Of a DNA stretch of 64,000 nt, positions 7,082-16,139 are shown piece by piece (position 1 is the first letter of the stretch; every line of letters begins with the position of its first letter). The notes under the pieces were generated by a model, which had not been told where the DNA came from, searched no databases, and worked only from the letters and a program-made list of their open reading frames with translations. The translations under genes and the position numbers were made by a program. Origin of the DNA: Flavobacteriales bacterium (lineage in GTDB: Bacteria; Bacteroidota; Bacteroidia; NS11-12g; UBA9320); assembly GCA_020635395.1 (NCBI GenBank), contig JACJZV010000001.1, positions 1,178,001 to 1,242,000 of the forward strand, given 5' to 3'.

Positions 7082-9907
7082 TTACATTTTAGCTTTTAGG
7101 TATTTTCCGGTATAGGAGTTTTTACATTTTATCAACTCCTCCGGAGTTCCTTCAAACACAATATTTCCGCCTTCCTTTCCGCCTTCAGGACCCAAATCAA
7201 TCACCCAATCGGCAGATTTAATTACATCCATATTATGCTCAATAGTTATTATGGTATTGCCTTGATCAACCAATGCATTGAATGATTTGAGCAGCTTTTT
7301 TATATCATGAAAATGGAGGCCGGTGGTGGGTTCATCAAAAATAAATAAGGTGTGTGTGCTGCTATTTTTTTTGCCTAAAAATGAGGCCAATTTTATACGT
7401 TGTGCTTCGCCACCGCTGAGAGTGTTTGATGATTGCCCGAGCGATACATAGCCTAAGCCAACATCTTGGAGAGGTTGTAATTTATTTTTTACGGAACTCA
7501 AATTTTCAAAAAACAACATCGCATCATCGACGGTCATACTCAATATTTCGTGAATATTTTTACCGTTGTAAGTCACCTCCAGCACTTCTTGTTTGAAACG
7601 TTTGCCACCACAGGCTTCACACGGCAAATGTAAATCGGCCATAAATTGCATTTCGATAATTTCTTCGCCTTCTCCTTTGCAATTGTCACACCTGCCACCA
7701 TCCACATTAAACGAAAAGACAGAGCTTTTATAGCCGCGTTGTTTTGAAATAACCTGATCGGCAAATAAATCTCTGATTACATCATACGCCTTAACGTAGG
7801 TAACGGGGTTGGAGCGAGAAGATTTTCCGATGGGATTTTGGTCAATAAATTCCACGGCATCAATCAATTTCACATCACCACCCAGTCCTTCTGATTCGCC
7901 AGCTTTAATTCCGGTATAGTTATCGAGCAAACGGGCAATGGCCGGATAAAATATACCCTTAACCAAACTTGTTTTTCCAGAACCGGAAACCCCTGTAATA
8001 CAAGTAAAAACCGATAGGGGTATTTTGGTAGAAACGGATTTAAGGTTATTGTGTGATGCTTTTTTAATCTCGATGTAGTTATTCCATTTTCTGCGGGATT
8101 TTGGAATTTCAATCTCTTCGATTTTATTCAAATAATCTGCCGTTAAACTTCGTCCCGCCATCATTTGGGTAAAATCGCCTTGAAAAACAATGTCGCCACC
8201 CAAGCTGCCGGCTAAAGGGCCAATGTCTATCAACTCGTCAGCGGCCTGCATCACGTCTTCATCATGTTCTACCACCACCACGGTGTTGCCCACATCTTTC
8301 AGTTTGTTTAAAACCGTCAATAAACGTTCTGTGTCTCTTGAGTGCAAACCAATGCTCGGTTCATCCAAAATATAGGTAGAACCCACAAGACTACTACCCA
8401 AAGAGGTGGCCAGGTTTATGCGTTGCGATTCACCACCAGAAAGCGTGTTGGAAAGTCGGTTTAAACCTAAATAACCCAAACCCACATCCGACAAAAATTC
8501 CAATCTAGATGTTATTTCTAACAAAAGCCTTTTTGCTATTTGTTTCTGATGGTCATTCAGTTGCATTTTGCTGAATAATTCACGAGCCTCGTCCACGGTA
8601 AGCAGCATGACCTCGGAAAGTGAAATTTTGTCGGGGTTTGCTTTTGAATGAAAAGGTAATGCGGACATTGAAACCAATTTCACATAGTTGGCATCTTTCC
8701 GCAATCGGGTGCCTTTGCAATCGGGGCAAATGGTTTTGCCGCGGTACTTAGCCAGCATTACCCGATATTGAATTTTATACGAATTCTCTTCTAAAAATTT
8801 GACAAAATCATCGATGCCGTCAGTATGTTTATTTCCGTGCCAAAGTGTTTCTTTTTCATCGTCACTCAATTGGCGGTAGGGTTTATGAATGGGGAAGTTA
8901 TTTTTTTCGGCAACCGAGATAAAATTTTCTTTCCAAAGACTCAATGTTTCCCCTCGCCAGGGAGCTACAGCACCTTCAAAAACCGATAGATCTTTGTTGG
9001 GGATAACCAAATCTTCGTCTATACCAATTACCGAACCAAATCCCTGACATTTTTTGCAAGCCCCATAGGGGTTGTTAAAACTCAGAAAATTGACCGTAGG
9101 TTGTTCAAATTGCATGCCGTCAAGCTCAAATTTGTTGCTGAATTCATTTTCTTTTACACTGTTTTCAGAATGAATTTGAACAGTCATTTCGCCAAGACCT
9201 TCATAAAAAGCTGTCTGAATGGAGTCGTTTAAACGCTGTAAATACTCTTGACTGTCCGTGTCTTCAGCCACCACTCGGTCAATAAGCAGGAAAATGTCGT
9301 TGCTCCGAACTTTTTCTTCCTTAAAATCTGAAATTTTAACAACATCACCTTTGAAAAGCAATCGGCTGAATCCTTTTTGTTGTTCAAGTGCCAGAACCTC
9401 TTTCAAAGTTTCGGCAATTTCAAAATTCAATCGGGTTAATATATAGATGTACTGGTCGGGTTGTGTATTCACTAAAATGTGATTGACCACATCTTCAATC
9501 GTATGGCATTTCACTTCTTCACCAGAAATAGGCGAAAAGGTTTTTCCCAATCTCGTAAAAAGCAGTTTTAAATAATCATAAATTTCGGTAGAAGTGGCCA
9601 CCGTAGAACGCGGATTTCTGGTGTTTACCTTTTGTTCAATAGCCACACAAGGTGTCAACCCTTTAATGTAATCAACTTCAGGCTTATCCAATTTACCTAA
9701 AAACTGACGGGCATAAGACGACAAACTTTCAACATATCTTCGTTGTCCTTCGGCATAAAGTGTGTCAAACACCAACGATGATTTTCCGGAACCCGAAACT
9801 CCGGTAACCACAGTAAATTTATTTCTTTTAATTTTTACGTCTGTATTTTTAAGATTGTGCATACGTGCACCCTTAATTTCTATGACTTTTTGCTTGTTAT
9901 CCGACAT
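7082..9907 (-). CDS. uvrA: Excinuclease ABC subunit UvrA
   Basis: This 941-residue damage-recognition ATPase belongs to nucleotide excision repair. The protein has the UvrA start KVIEIKGARMHNLKN and two ABC modules. Walker A motifs are GVSGSGKSSL (about residue 35) and GVSGSGKTSL (about 640). Signatures are LSGGESQRI and LSGGEAQRI, with Walker B motifs ending in ILDEPS and IFDEPTTGL. Zinc-finger cysteine pairs appear at CKKCQGFG, CPDCKGTR and CDNCKGEGEE. Length is normal. The promoter lacks the 31-bp element shared by dinB and the S24 repressor but has its own 18-nt near-palindrome at 9937-9954. A second uvrA elsewhere in the genome cannot be excluded. Confidence 0.97.
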   Translation of the reverse strand: MSDNKQKVIEIKGARMHNLKNTDVKIKRNKFTVVTGVSGSGKSSLVFDTLYAEGQRRYVESLSSYARQFLGKLDKPEVDYIKGLTPCVAIEQKVNTRNPRSTVATSTEIYDYLKLLFTRLGKTFSPISGEEVKCHTIEDVVNHILVNTQPDQYIYILTRLNFEIAETLKEVLALEQQKGFSRLLFKGDVVKISDFKEEKVRSNDIFLLIDRVVAEDTDSQEYLQRLNDSIQTAFYEGLGEMTVQIHSENSVKENEFSNKFELDGMQFEQPTVNFLSFNNPYGACKKCQGFGSVIGIDEDLVIPNKDLSVFEGAVAPWRGETLSLWKENFISVAEKNNFPIHKPYRQLSDDEKETLWHGNKHTDGIDDFVKFLEENSYKIQYRVMLAKYRGKTICPDCKGTRLRKDANYVKLVSMSALPFHSKANPDKISLSEVMLLTVDEARELFSKMQLNDHQKQIAKRLLLEITSRLEFLSDVGLGYLGLNRLSNTLSGGESQRINLATSLGSSLVGSTYILDEPSIGLHSRDTERLLTVLNKLKDVGNTVVVVEHDEDVMQAADELIDIGPLAGSLGGDIVFQGDFTQMMAGRSLTADYLNKIEEIEIPKSRRKWNNYIEIKKASHNNLKSVSTKIPLSVFTCITGVSGSGKTSLVKGIFYPAIARLLDNYTGIKAGESEGLGGDVKLIDAVEFIDQNPIGKSSRSNPVTYVKAYDVIRDLFADQVISKQRGYKSSVFSFNVDGGRCDNCKGEGEEIIEMQFMADLHLPCEACGGKRFKQEVLEVTYNGKNIHEILSMTVDDAMLFFENLSSVKNKLQPLQDVGLGYVSLGQSSNTLSGGEAQRIKLASFLGKKNSSTHTLFIFDEPTTGLHFHDIKKLLKSFNALVDQGNTIITIEHNMDVIKSADWVIDLGPEGGKEGGNIVFEGTPEELIKCKNSYTGKYLKAKM

Positions 9908-9936
9908 ACTTTTGACGTAACAAAATAACCGCTTTA

Positions 9937-9954
9937 AATACTTTTTAAAGTATT
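9937..9954. promoter_or_regulatory. Inverted repeat upstream of uvrA
   Basis: AATACTTT, TT and AAAGTATT form an 8-bp inverted repeat with a 2-nt centre, 30 nt upstream of the uvrA start. It could be an operator or a leader hairpin. It is AT-only apart from two G/C pairs, so chance is possible. Confidence 0.35.
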
Positions 9955-10087
9955 GTTTTTAAAAATATTTTGTTTTTTCAAAAAAAGAGTTCTACCTTAG
10001 TGGAAAGTTTTAAAAAGTTATTTGCCTATTGACATAGTACCTCTACTCTAAAGTTAAGTTTAATCCGCTGGTTATCAGCATTCTATT

Positions 10088-10097
10088 AAAAGGAGGT
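10088..10097 (+). promoter_or_regulatory. Consensus Shine-Dalgarno of the ECF sigma gene
   Basis: AAAGGAGGT is a perfect Shine-Dalgarno 4 nt before the ATG at 10101. Most genes in this window have no such site, so it decides the start and suggests strong or specially controlled translation. Confidence 0.75.
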
Positions 10098-10100
10098 ATT

Positions 10101-10679
10101 ATGAAACATGAAATTAAAGATCGTACTTTAATTAAGCAGTACATTCAAGGAAACGAGGCTTGCCTTGAAATGCTTATCAACAAACACAAAAACAAAGTTT
10201 TCACTACTATTTTGTTGATTGTAAATGATCGATACATAGCAGAAGATTTGTTTCAAGAAACCTTTATTAAAGTTATAAAAACCTTTAAATCGGGAAAATA
10301 TAACGAAGAAGGTAAATTTCTACCATGGGTAATTCGCATTGCGAGAAACTTGGCTATAGATCATTTTCGAAAATCCAAAAGAATGCCAACAATAACTACG
10401 GAAGATGGCGAGGATGTGTTCAGAACTATTGAAATTGATTATACCAATAGAGAAGAGCAATATGTAAAATCTCATACAGAGCAAACGGTTCGAGATCTTA
10501 TCAACCTGCTACCTGATGAGCAAAAACAGGTGCTTGTTTTGAGACATTATGGCGATTTAAGTTTTAAGGAAATTGCCGATTTAACAAATGTAAGTATAAA
10601 CACTGCTTTGGGCAGAATGAGATATGCTTTGAATAATATGAGAAAATTAATTGCAGAGAAATCAATTTCATTGCAATAA
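10101..10679 (+). CDS. ECF-type RNA polymerase sigma factor
   Basis: This 192-residue sigma-70 family protein has region 2 at about 22-90 (VNDRYIAEDLFQETFIKV, then PWVIRIARNLAIDHFRKSKR) and region 4 at about 130-185 (LPDEQKQVLVLRHYGDLSF, then EIADLTNVSINTALGRMRYA). It redirects RNA polymerase to an alternative promoter set. An acidic loop separates the two regions. The gene is followed after 47 nt by a 77-codon gene that may encode its regulator; there is no classical membrane anti-sigma nearby. Translation starts from an unusually perfect Shine-Dalgarno. Confidence 0.93.
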   Translation: MKHEIKDRTLIKQYIQGNEACLEMLINKHKNKVFTTILLIVNDRYIAEDLFQETFIKVIKTFKSGKYNEEGKFLPWVIRIARNLAIDHFRKSKRMPTITTEDGEDVFRTIEIDYTNREEQYVKSHTEQTVRDLINLLPDEQKQVLVLRHYGDLSFKEIADLTNVSINTALGRMRYALNNMRKLIAEKSISLQ

Positions 10680-10726
10680 ATGTTCATCAGTAAACGTTCA
10701 TGAAGTAGATTTTTAAAATTTACTTT

Positions 10727-10960
10727 ATGGATTATACATCTACTCTTAATAAACTTATTCAACATTCTTACGGCGAACTCTCTGAAAATGAAAGTATTTT
10801 ATTTCAAAACGAGATTAGTCAATCGGTTGAAATGCAGAGCATACAAAGTCTTTTGGACGAAATTAAATCTTGCTTAGATTCGGAAATGTTTGAACCCAAC
10901 CCTACTTCGGTTCAAATAATATTGGAGGAATCGTTGGGTACGGAAGCACCGGCGTGTTAA
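10727..10960 (+). CDS. Small acidic protein, candidate sigma-factor partner
   Basis: This 77-residue protein (MDYTSTLNKLIQHSYGEL) is acidic and mostly helical, with no membrane segment. Small proteins of this kind recur directly behind the same ECF sigma type in Bacteroidota. The SYGELSENES segment resembles the start of anti-sigma N-terminal domains (LYGELSPEE), but the zinc-binding His/Cys set is absent; the only cysteines are Cys at ~49 and the terminal one. It could be a minimal cytoplasmic anti-sigma factor, which is an inference from position. Its stop overlaps the stop of the convergent response regulator by 4 nt. Confidence 0.7.
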   Translation: MDYTSTLNKLIQHSYGELSENESILFQNEISQSVEMQSIQSLLDEIKSCLDSEMFEPNPTSVQIILEESLGTEAPAC

Positions 10961-11325
10961 ATAATTTTTTCTTGTTTTAAAATCTCTGCCAATTTTTCGG
11001 CCACAAGTGGTTTGCTAATAAATCCGTTTACTGCTTTGTAAGTTTGCGACTTCTCTATATCCTTTGAGTTTATAGAAGAAGAGAGCATATAAATGCTTAT
11101 GGGGTAATCACGCTTCGTAAATTCATCCAAAAAACCCCAGCCATTCATTTTTGGCATATTTATATCCAAAAAAATCAATTGCGGAAAACTTGTCTCCGTA
11201 TCCAAGGCTTTCAAAGCCGCCTCTCCTCCAGAAAAGGTTCTTACGGCAACTGATTGAGAAACCAAACCTACAACCCGTGTGTTAATCAGGTTCTGTATTT
11301 CATCATCATCAACTAAATAAATCAT
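10957..11325 (-). CDS. Single-domain CheY-like response regulator
   Basis: This 122-residue receiver domain has no output domain. The acidic pocket is Asp6-Asp7-Asp8 (YLVDDDE), the phospho-acceptor is Asp54 (IFLDINMPKMNGW), the switch Ser lies in MLSSS (about 82), and the conserved Lys is 105 (FISKP). Its ATG overlaps the stop of the multi-PAS histidine kinase (ATGA, 4 nt), so kinase and regulator are translationally coupled and almost surely partners. Without an output domain it must act by protein contact or as a phosphorelay intermediate. Confidence 0.93.
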   Translation of the reverse strand: MIYLVDDDEIQNLINTRVVGLVSQSVAVRTFSGGEAALKALDTETSFPQLIFLDINMPKMNGWGFLDEFTKRDYPISIYMLSSSINSKDIEKSQTYKAVNGFISKPLVAEKLAEILKQEKII

Positions 11326-14045
11326 TTCATATTTTTAATTGTAACAGTAAATGTAGTACCCACAGAAAAAATAGAATCTACAAGGATTTTTCCTTCCAAT
11401 TTTTCTACTGTTTCTTTTACAATATACAGGCCGATTCCGGTTCCTTTCGACTCGGAATTTGCTCTGTAAAAAAGTTCAAAAATAGAGGCCAAATGCTCGG
11501 TTTCAATGCCAATGCCATTGTCTTTAACCACGATTTCGGCTTTTTCATCATTGGAAACAACTTGAATTGATAAGAAACAGTTATCCTTTTTTGTGTCCAT
11601 ATACCTTACGGCATTTGAAACCAAGTTGTTCATAATTACCGATAGTCTGCTTTCATCAGAAATAAACACGGATTGTTGGTCAACCTGGATGTCGATTTTT
11701 AGTCTTTCTGCATTTTCAGAAAACCGATATTGGTCAACTACTCCATGCACAAATTCATTCAGATTAATTTCGTTTTTGTTTAGTTCGAGCCTTGAATTTC
11801 TGGAGTAATCGATGATGTTTTTTATAAACTCATCCAATTTTTCCAAACTTTTTTCTTGAAGTTCAATGTAGTGCTGGGCAGTGTCAGTGATATTTTCAAG
11901 CCGAATTAATTTTGCCAACCCCATAACATTGGCAATGGGTGCCCGTAAATCGTGGGCGGCACTATAAACAAATTGGTCAAGTTCTTTATTTATTTTCTTT
12001 AGTTCTTCATTTTGGTTTTCCAGAGTAGTTTCATAACTTTTTCGGTCGGTAATATCTTGAATTACCGTAACATTTCCGTAGTGGTTTCCAGTATCATCGA
12101 ACAGTGCACTGCTCGAAGTTTGGGCAATTATGGTTTTCCCATCCTTTTTTCTGTAAATCTTTTCTGATTGTGCAAATCGGCGGGTTCCGTTTCGTAATTC
12201 ATCATGAATTTGATTATTGAGGTCCACAAATTCGTCTAACAGAATATCGTTTTCCTTAATTTTTTGCATTTCTTGCTCGTTATACCCAAGCATGGAGGTA
12301 AAAGCCTCGTTTATTTTTACAATATTCTTCTGATAGTTTGTATAAACCACTGCCAAACTGTTGCTATCAAACATGGTTCGGTATCTTTCCTCACTATCTC
12401 GCAAGGCTTTAAGGCTTACTTTTAAATCGGTGATATCGTGCATAGCATAAAGCACCACACCACTTTTTATATCAAAATTAATATGAGCTGATAAATTTCT
12501 AATATCTCCCATTTTATTTTTAATGGTAATTTCGGCATCCAACGAGTTTGTTTTTTTCCTTATGGCAGAAACAAATTTTATCACAAAATGCTCAAATCCA
12601 TCAATTATATAAGAAAACGGGTTGAAATCTTTTTCATCTCCATTCAAACCAAAAATGGTTTCGATTTTTGAATTATAGCGAATGGTTTTTTGGGAGAGAA
12701 TCTCTTCCCAATATTTAAAGCCGTATTTGTCTTGATTGTTCAAAGGTTTTAAGGCTTCAAAAAAATCGTTTGATTGTGTTTCTATCCATCCAATAGAGTC
12801 TGTATTAAAAAATTGTCTGAACAATCGTTCTTGATTTTTTATGGCTTTTTCCGATTCCACAAGAGAAGATTTTTCTTGAGCAAGTATTATGATTCCTCCA
12901 ATTTCGCCAGAATCATTTCTCCAAGGTCTAATTTCCCAGTCAAACCACAAAGTGTTTCCGTTATTCTGAAAAAAAGAATCTCGTTCAATGGTAATGTGTT
13001 CGCCGTTCATGGCTCGTTGATGGGTAAGTTTCCACCGCATTGGCATCTTAGGATACAATTCGTAGTGATTCCGCCCCATCATATCATCTGCGTGGTCAGA
13101 AGGCGGAAACATTTTAATCCACTCATTTGCCACAAACAAATAATTCATATTGTTATCAAGCATAACAATGGGGAAGGGGCTTTCTCTAATAAAGGTATCC
13201 AAATAGTTTTCTCGGGTTGCATTTATGTTGGTAGAAATCTGATTATCAAATTTTGTGGTTGAGGTATCTAAAATTTTGTTGACTTGCCTTTCAAATATTA
13301 CCTCAATAATGCTGATTCGGATATAAATTCCATTTTGGGTTGGAAGTCTGAACAAACTAACTTCAACCGGAATAATGGTTCCGTTTTTATGCCGGATTTT
13401 CCATTTGAATAAAACCCTCTTTTGGGTGTTGATACTTTCTTCTAAATAAACTTTTGTGGCCTCTTCAATTGTCTGATTTTTTTCGAGTACAACTGGGCTA
13501 AGATCTCCCATTTTTAAGCCTAAAAACTCGTCAAATGAATATCCAAAAAGTTGCAGGGCTCTTGAGTTTACACCGATGTATTCTTTTTTTGAATAATCCA
13601 GAATCATCAGGGCGTTGTAGGCATTTTTGAGTGTAGATTTTAGAAGTTTTTCATCGTTTGGAGGCAACCCTAACGTATGTAATTTTATTTCTACCGCATC
13701 TTCAATGAAGTCATTTTTTTTGATTGATAATTTGACAAGACAAAATGTTTCGTCAGCCAAATGCAAGGGTCTAATTTCAGCTAAATCACTGCAAATAATG
13801 GGTTTAAAGTCAATATCACTTTTAAAGACTTTAGAAAGAAGGCTAACCCAAGTTTCATGCCGATTTTTATCCAATTGGTTTAGATGTTTAGCGTTTCCAA
13901 AAAGCTCAACAAATCGTTCGTTTTTGTAAACGATTTCACCGGAAAAAGCACATACAACTACTGGAGAAACTATTTCATCGAAAATAGAGCAATATTTCTC
14001 TATTGCCAAAATGGTGGATGCACTAAAAAGCTGAGTTGTCCTCAT
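11322..14045 (-). CDS. Multi-PAS sensor histidine kinase
   Basis: This large, apparently soluble kinase of about 907 residues has at least four PAS/PAC modules in its first ~690 residues. They are recognisable from repeated GY..DE/NE..., RHKNGTIIPVEVS and YRKKDGKTIIAQTS strings. HisKA follows, with the phospho-acceptor His near residue 697 (YSAAHDLRAPIANVMG), then HATPase_c with the N box NNLVSNAVRYM (~807) and the G boxes DNGIGIE and GTGIGLYIV. The frame stays open to a GTG at 14081. A perfect -7 box at 14084-14091 sits against that codon, so ATG 14045 is the better start. Lack of membrane helices implies a cytoplasmic signal. Confidence 0.93.
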   Translation of the reverse strand: MRTTQLFSASTILAIEKYCSIFDEIVSPVVVCAFSGEIVYKNERFVELFGNAKHLNQLDKNRHETWVSLLSKVFKSDIDFKPIICSDLAEIRPLHLADETFCLVKLSIKKNDFIEDAVEIKLHTLGLPPNDEKLLKSTLKNAYNALMILDYSKKEYIGVNSRALQLFGYSFDEFLGLKMGDLSPVVLEKNQTIEEATKVYLEESINTQKRVLFKWKIRHKNGTIIPVEVSLFRLPTQNGIYIRISIIEVIFERQVNKILDTSTTKFDNQISTNINATRENYLDTFIRESPFPIVMLDNNMNYLFVANEWIKMFPPSDHADDMMGRNHYELYPKMPMRWKLTHQRAMNGEHITIERDSFFQNNGNTLWFDWEIRPWRNDSGEIGGIIILAQEKSSLVESEKAIKNQERLFRQFFNTDSIGWIETQSNDFFEALKPLNNQDKYGFKYWEEILSQKTIRYNSKIETIFGLNGDEKDFNPFSYIIDGFEHFVIKFVSAIRKKTNSLDAEITIKNKMGDIRNLSAHINFDIKSGVVLYAMHDITDLKVSLKALRDSEERYRTMFDSNSLAVVYTNYQKNIVKINEAFTSMLGYNEQEMQKIKENDILLDEFVDLNNQIHDELRNGTRRFAQSEKIYRKKDGKTIIAQTSSSALFDDTGNHYGNVTVIQDITDRKSYETTLENQNEELKKINKELDQFVYSAAHDLRAPIANVMGLAKLIRLENITDTAQHYIELQEKSLEKLDEFIKNIIDYSRNSRLELNKNEINLNEFVHGVVDQYRFSENAERLKIDIQVDQQSVFISDESRLSVIMNNLVSNAVRYMDTKKDNCFLSIQVVSNDEKAEIVVKDNGIGIETEHLASIFELFYRANSESKGTGIGLYIVKETVEKLEGKILVDSIFSVGTTFTVTIKNMK

Positions 14046-14083
14046 AAGAGTCAATAAAGTGATAAAAGTAGTAACTAGCACTT

Positions 14084-14091
14084 CAAAAATA
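14084..14091 (-). promoter_or_regulatory. -7 box of the multi-PAS kinase
   Basis: The minus strand reads TATTTTTG, matching TAnnTTTG. It lies directly upstream of the GTG at 14081 and 38 nt before ATG 14045, which argues for the downstream start. Confidence 0.55.
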
Positions 14092-14167
14092 CAAAAAAGT
14101 AAATTGTGAAATGCTCTATACGAGCTATTCTTTTTAAACTTTTTTGTTTAGAGTATTGGACAATGAT

Positions 14168-15112
14168 TTATTGGAGCAAATGGGATAAAATATCCAAAGT
14201 AACTTGAGCCATTTTATTTTGATGGTCAATTAATGGGTTGATTTCGGTTATTTCCAACGAAACAATTTTTGGACTTTGCATCAGGCTTTGGAGTAGATTT
14301 TTAGCTTCGGGCAGCGTTAGTCCGTTTTCTACGCTGGTGCCAGTTCCAGTGCTAACAGAGGGATCCATCGAGTCAACATCGAAGGAGATGTAAATATGGT
14401 CGCATTGGTTTAAATATTCCAACGTTTCGGCTGCCACATCACTCATGGATTTATTAAGCAATCTGGCCGGAACAAAGTGTTTAATATGATTATCTTCTAT
14501 ATCTTCCCATTCAGGCTCTTCCAAATCGCGGATGGAGATAAACACGAGGTCTGTGGGTAATAATTTTGGGTGAATTTGGTTTTCGCCCAAATGTGTCAAT
14601 TTGTGCCAATAATCTATGGTTTCCGGTTGGGGTATATTTACGGGTGTTGTTTGATATCCTTCGCCAAGAGAAACGCCCAAAGGCATGCCATGCATATTGC
14701 CGCTGGGGCTGGTGTAGGGCGTGTGTAGGTCGGCATGGGCATCTATCCAAATTACCCCCAGCCGCTTGTTCGGAAAGGTATCTTTTATGGCGGCAATGCT
14801 TCCTATTGCGTTGCTATGGTCGCCAGAAATAATGAGCGGAAATTTTTGATCAAGAAGTTGCTTTTTTATGGTCTTTACTACTTCTTGGTTGTGCTCATAA
14901 ATATCGGCCACATACTTTGCATGAGGGGTGGTTACTGGTTTGCAAAGTGCTTCATTGCGGCTTTTTATGGTGGTGTGTTCAATTTTTCCATAAATTTTGT
15001 TTTCACCCTGATTGTCAGCAAGTCTTACGGCAATAGGTCCAGTGGCTGCACCTCGCGTTCCTGCACCCAATTCAGACGGATTTTCGATAATGATTATGTT
15101 ATTGTTTCTCAT
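14168..15112 (-). CDS. Arginase / agmatinase family ureohydrolase
   Basis: This 314-residue dimanganese hydrolase of the arginase fold has all metal-binding motifs: GDHSNAIG, WIDAHADLHTP and SFDVDSMDPS. The N-terminal ENPSELGAGTRGA resembles Bacteroidota arginases, so arginine to ornithine plus urea is the favoured reaction. Agmatinase or another guanidino substrate cannot be excluded. Its ATG overlaps the stop of the DUF58 gene by 4 nt, so the two are translationally coupled although no functional link is obvious. Confidence 0.9.
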   Translation of the reverse strand: MRNNNIIIIENPSELGAGTRGAATGPIAVRLADNQGENKIYGKIEHTTIKSRNEALCKPVTTPHAKYVADIYEHNQEVVKTIKKQLLDQKFPLIISGDHSNAIGSIAAIKDTFPNKRLGVIWIDAHADLHTPYTSPSGNMHGMPLGVSLGEGYQTTPVNIPQPETIDYWHKLTHLGENQIHPKLLPTDLVFISIRDLEEPEWEDIEDNHIKHFVPARLLNKSMSDVAAETLEYLNQCDHIYISFDVDSMDPSVSTGTGTSVENGLTLPEAKNLLQSLMQSPKIVSLEITEINPLIDHQNKMAQVTLDILSHLLQ

Positions 15113-16011
15113 CCTCTCATTCGTTGTCTTTTTACCAAAAAAGGCAATAGAACTTGAGAAACGGAATTGGAAATATCCGTTTCTACAAAATCAATTTTAT
15201 ATTGAGCACATTTGTTTTTAAGCTCATTATAAAACGCTGAAAGTTTTGACGTGTAATGTTCTTTAACCTCTGAAGGAAAAAGCCTTACTTTCACTCCGGT
15301 TTCTATATCTTCAAAAGTATATGGGCGGTTTTCAAATTCAAAATTTAGTTCGCTTTTGTGGTGGATGGTATGAAAAAGTATTACCTCATGTTTATTGAAT
15401 TTTAAATGCTGTAATGCATCAAAAAGCAAGGTTTCATCGGCTTGGTCAAACATATCGCTAAATAGCACAACCATGCTTCTTCTATGAATTTGTTCGGCAA
15501 TTTGATGAAGGGCATCTACTACATTTGTGGTTTGATGTTCGGCTTTTTTATTCAATGCCTCTATCAAAACTTTGTGCAAAAGCAAATGATGGCTTGGTGA
15601 TGATTTGGCCGGAATTTGTTGCTCAATTTTGTTACTAAACAGGGTTAAACCTACTCCATCTCGCTGTTTTTTAAGCATATACATCAAATTGGCAGCCGCC
15701 ACTACCGAAAATTTTATTTTGTTTTGCCCTGTGTCTGGATAGTACATGCTTGAAGATGTGTCAATCAAAATATGGCATCTTAGATTGGTTTCCTCTTCAA
15801 ATCGTTTGGTATATAACCTTTCGGTTCGGGCAAATAATTTCCAGTCGATGTTTCGGGTAGTTTCGCCGGTATTGTATTGTCGGTGTTCGGCAAATTCAAC
15901 CGAAAAACCATGATAAGGGCTTTTGTGCAAGCCCGTAATAAAACCCTCAACCACTTGTTTAGCAAGTAGTTCAAGATTATCTATCCGTATTATTTCTTGA
16001 TTTAAATTCAC
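15109..16011 (-). CDS. DUF58 domain protein (VWA-like)
   Basis: The protein has about 300 residues. DUF58 is visible from GFSVEFAEHRQYNTGE, TRNIDWKLFARTERLYTKRF and a following MIDAS-like string LIDTSSSMYY, placing a von Willebrand A fold in the middle. Such proteins usually neighbour MoxR AAA ATPases, which are not seen here. The frame opens at ATG 16041, but a perfect -7 box (16025-16032) lies inside that extension. The GTG at 16011 (VNLNQEIIRI) is therefore the likely start, 13 nt downstream of the box. It is followed by the overlapping arginase gene. Confidence 0.88.
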   Translation of the reverse strand: MNLNQEIIRIDNLELLAKQVVEGFITGLHKSPYHGFSVEFAEHRQYNTGETTRNIDWKLFARTERLYTKRFEEETNLRCHILIDTSSSMYYPDTGQNKIKFSVVAAANLMYMLKKQRDGVGLTLFSNKIEQQIPAKSSPSHHLLLHKVLIEALNKKAEHQTTNVVDALHQIAEQIHRRSMVVLFSDMFDQADETLLFDALQHLKFNKHEVILFHTIHHKSELNFEFENRPYTFEDIETGVKVRLFPSEVKEHYTSKLSAFYNELKNKCAQYKIDFVETDISNSVSQVLLPFLVKRQRMRG

Positions 16012-16024
16012 AACTATGGATTTG

Positions 16025-16032
16025 CAAAGATA
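16025..16032 (-). promoter_or_regulatory. -7 box of the DUF58-arginase operon
   Basis: The minus strand reads TATCTTTG, matching TAnnTTTG. It decides the DUF58 start in favour of GTG 16011. Confidence 0.6.
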
Positions 16033-16081
16033 ACCATGCAATGCTCAAAAATAGTATTTAGCTACGTGGCATAAACAAAAA

Positions 16082-16108
16082 GCGGCAATCGAATACGTCG
16101 ATTGCCGC
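16082..16108 (-). terminator. Rho-independent terminator of trxA
   Basis: A perfect 11-bp stem (GCGGCAATCGA with TCGATTGCCGC) with a 5-nt loop is followed on the minus strand by TTTTTGTTT. It lies 32 nt after the trxA stop and isolates trxA from the DUF58 operon. Confidence 0.9.
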
Positions 16109-16139
16109 CAAATATCGTGGGCAATAATGCTATATTTTT

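Noticed and set aside
7082..9907. SOS-like element expected upstream of uvrA
   Set aside because: Read by eye; neither GGAAATATTCC nor its reverse is present in the uvrA promoter.
14735..15157. Frame of 140 codons on the + strand
   Set aside because: Antisense to arginase, rich in F/Y/C as typical of shadows; arginase motifs on the minus strand are complete.
16012..16041. ATG 16041 as start of the DUF58 gene
   Set aside because: A perfect -7 promoter box lies between that ATG and the GTG at 16011, so the upstream codons are unlikely to be transcribed.
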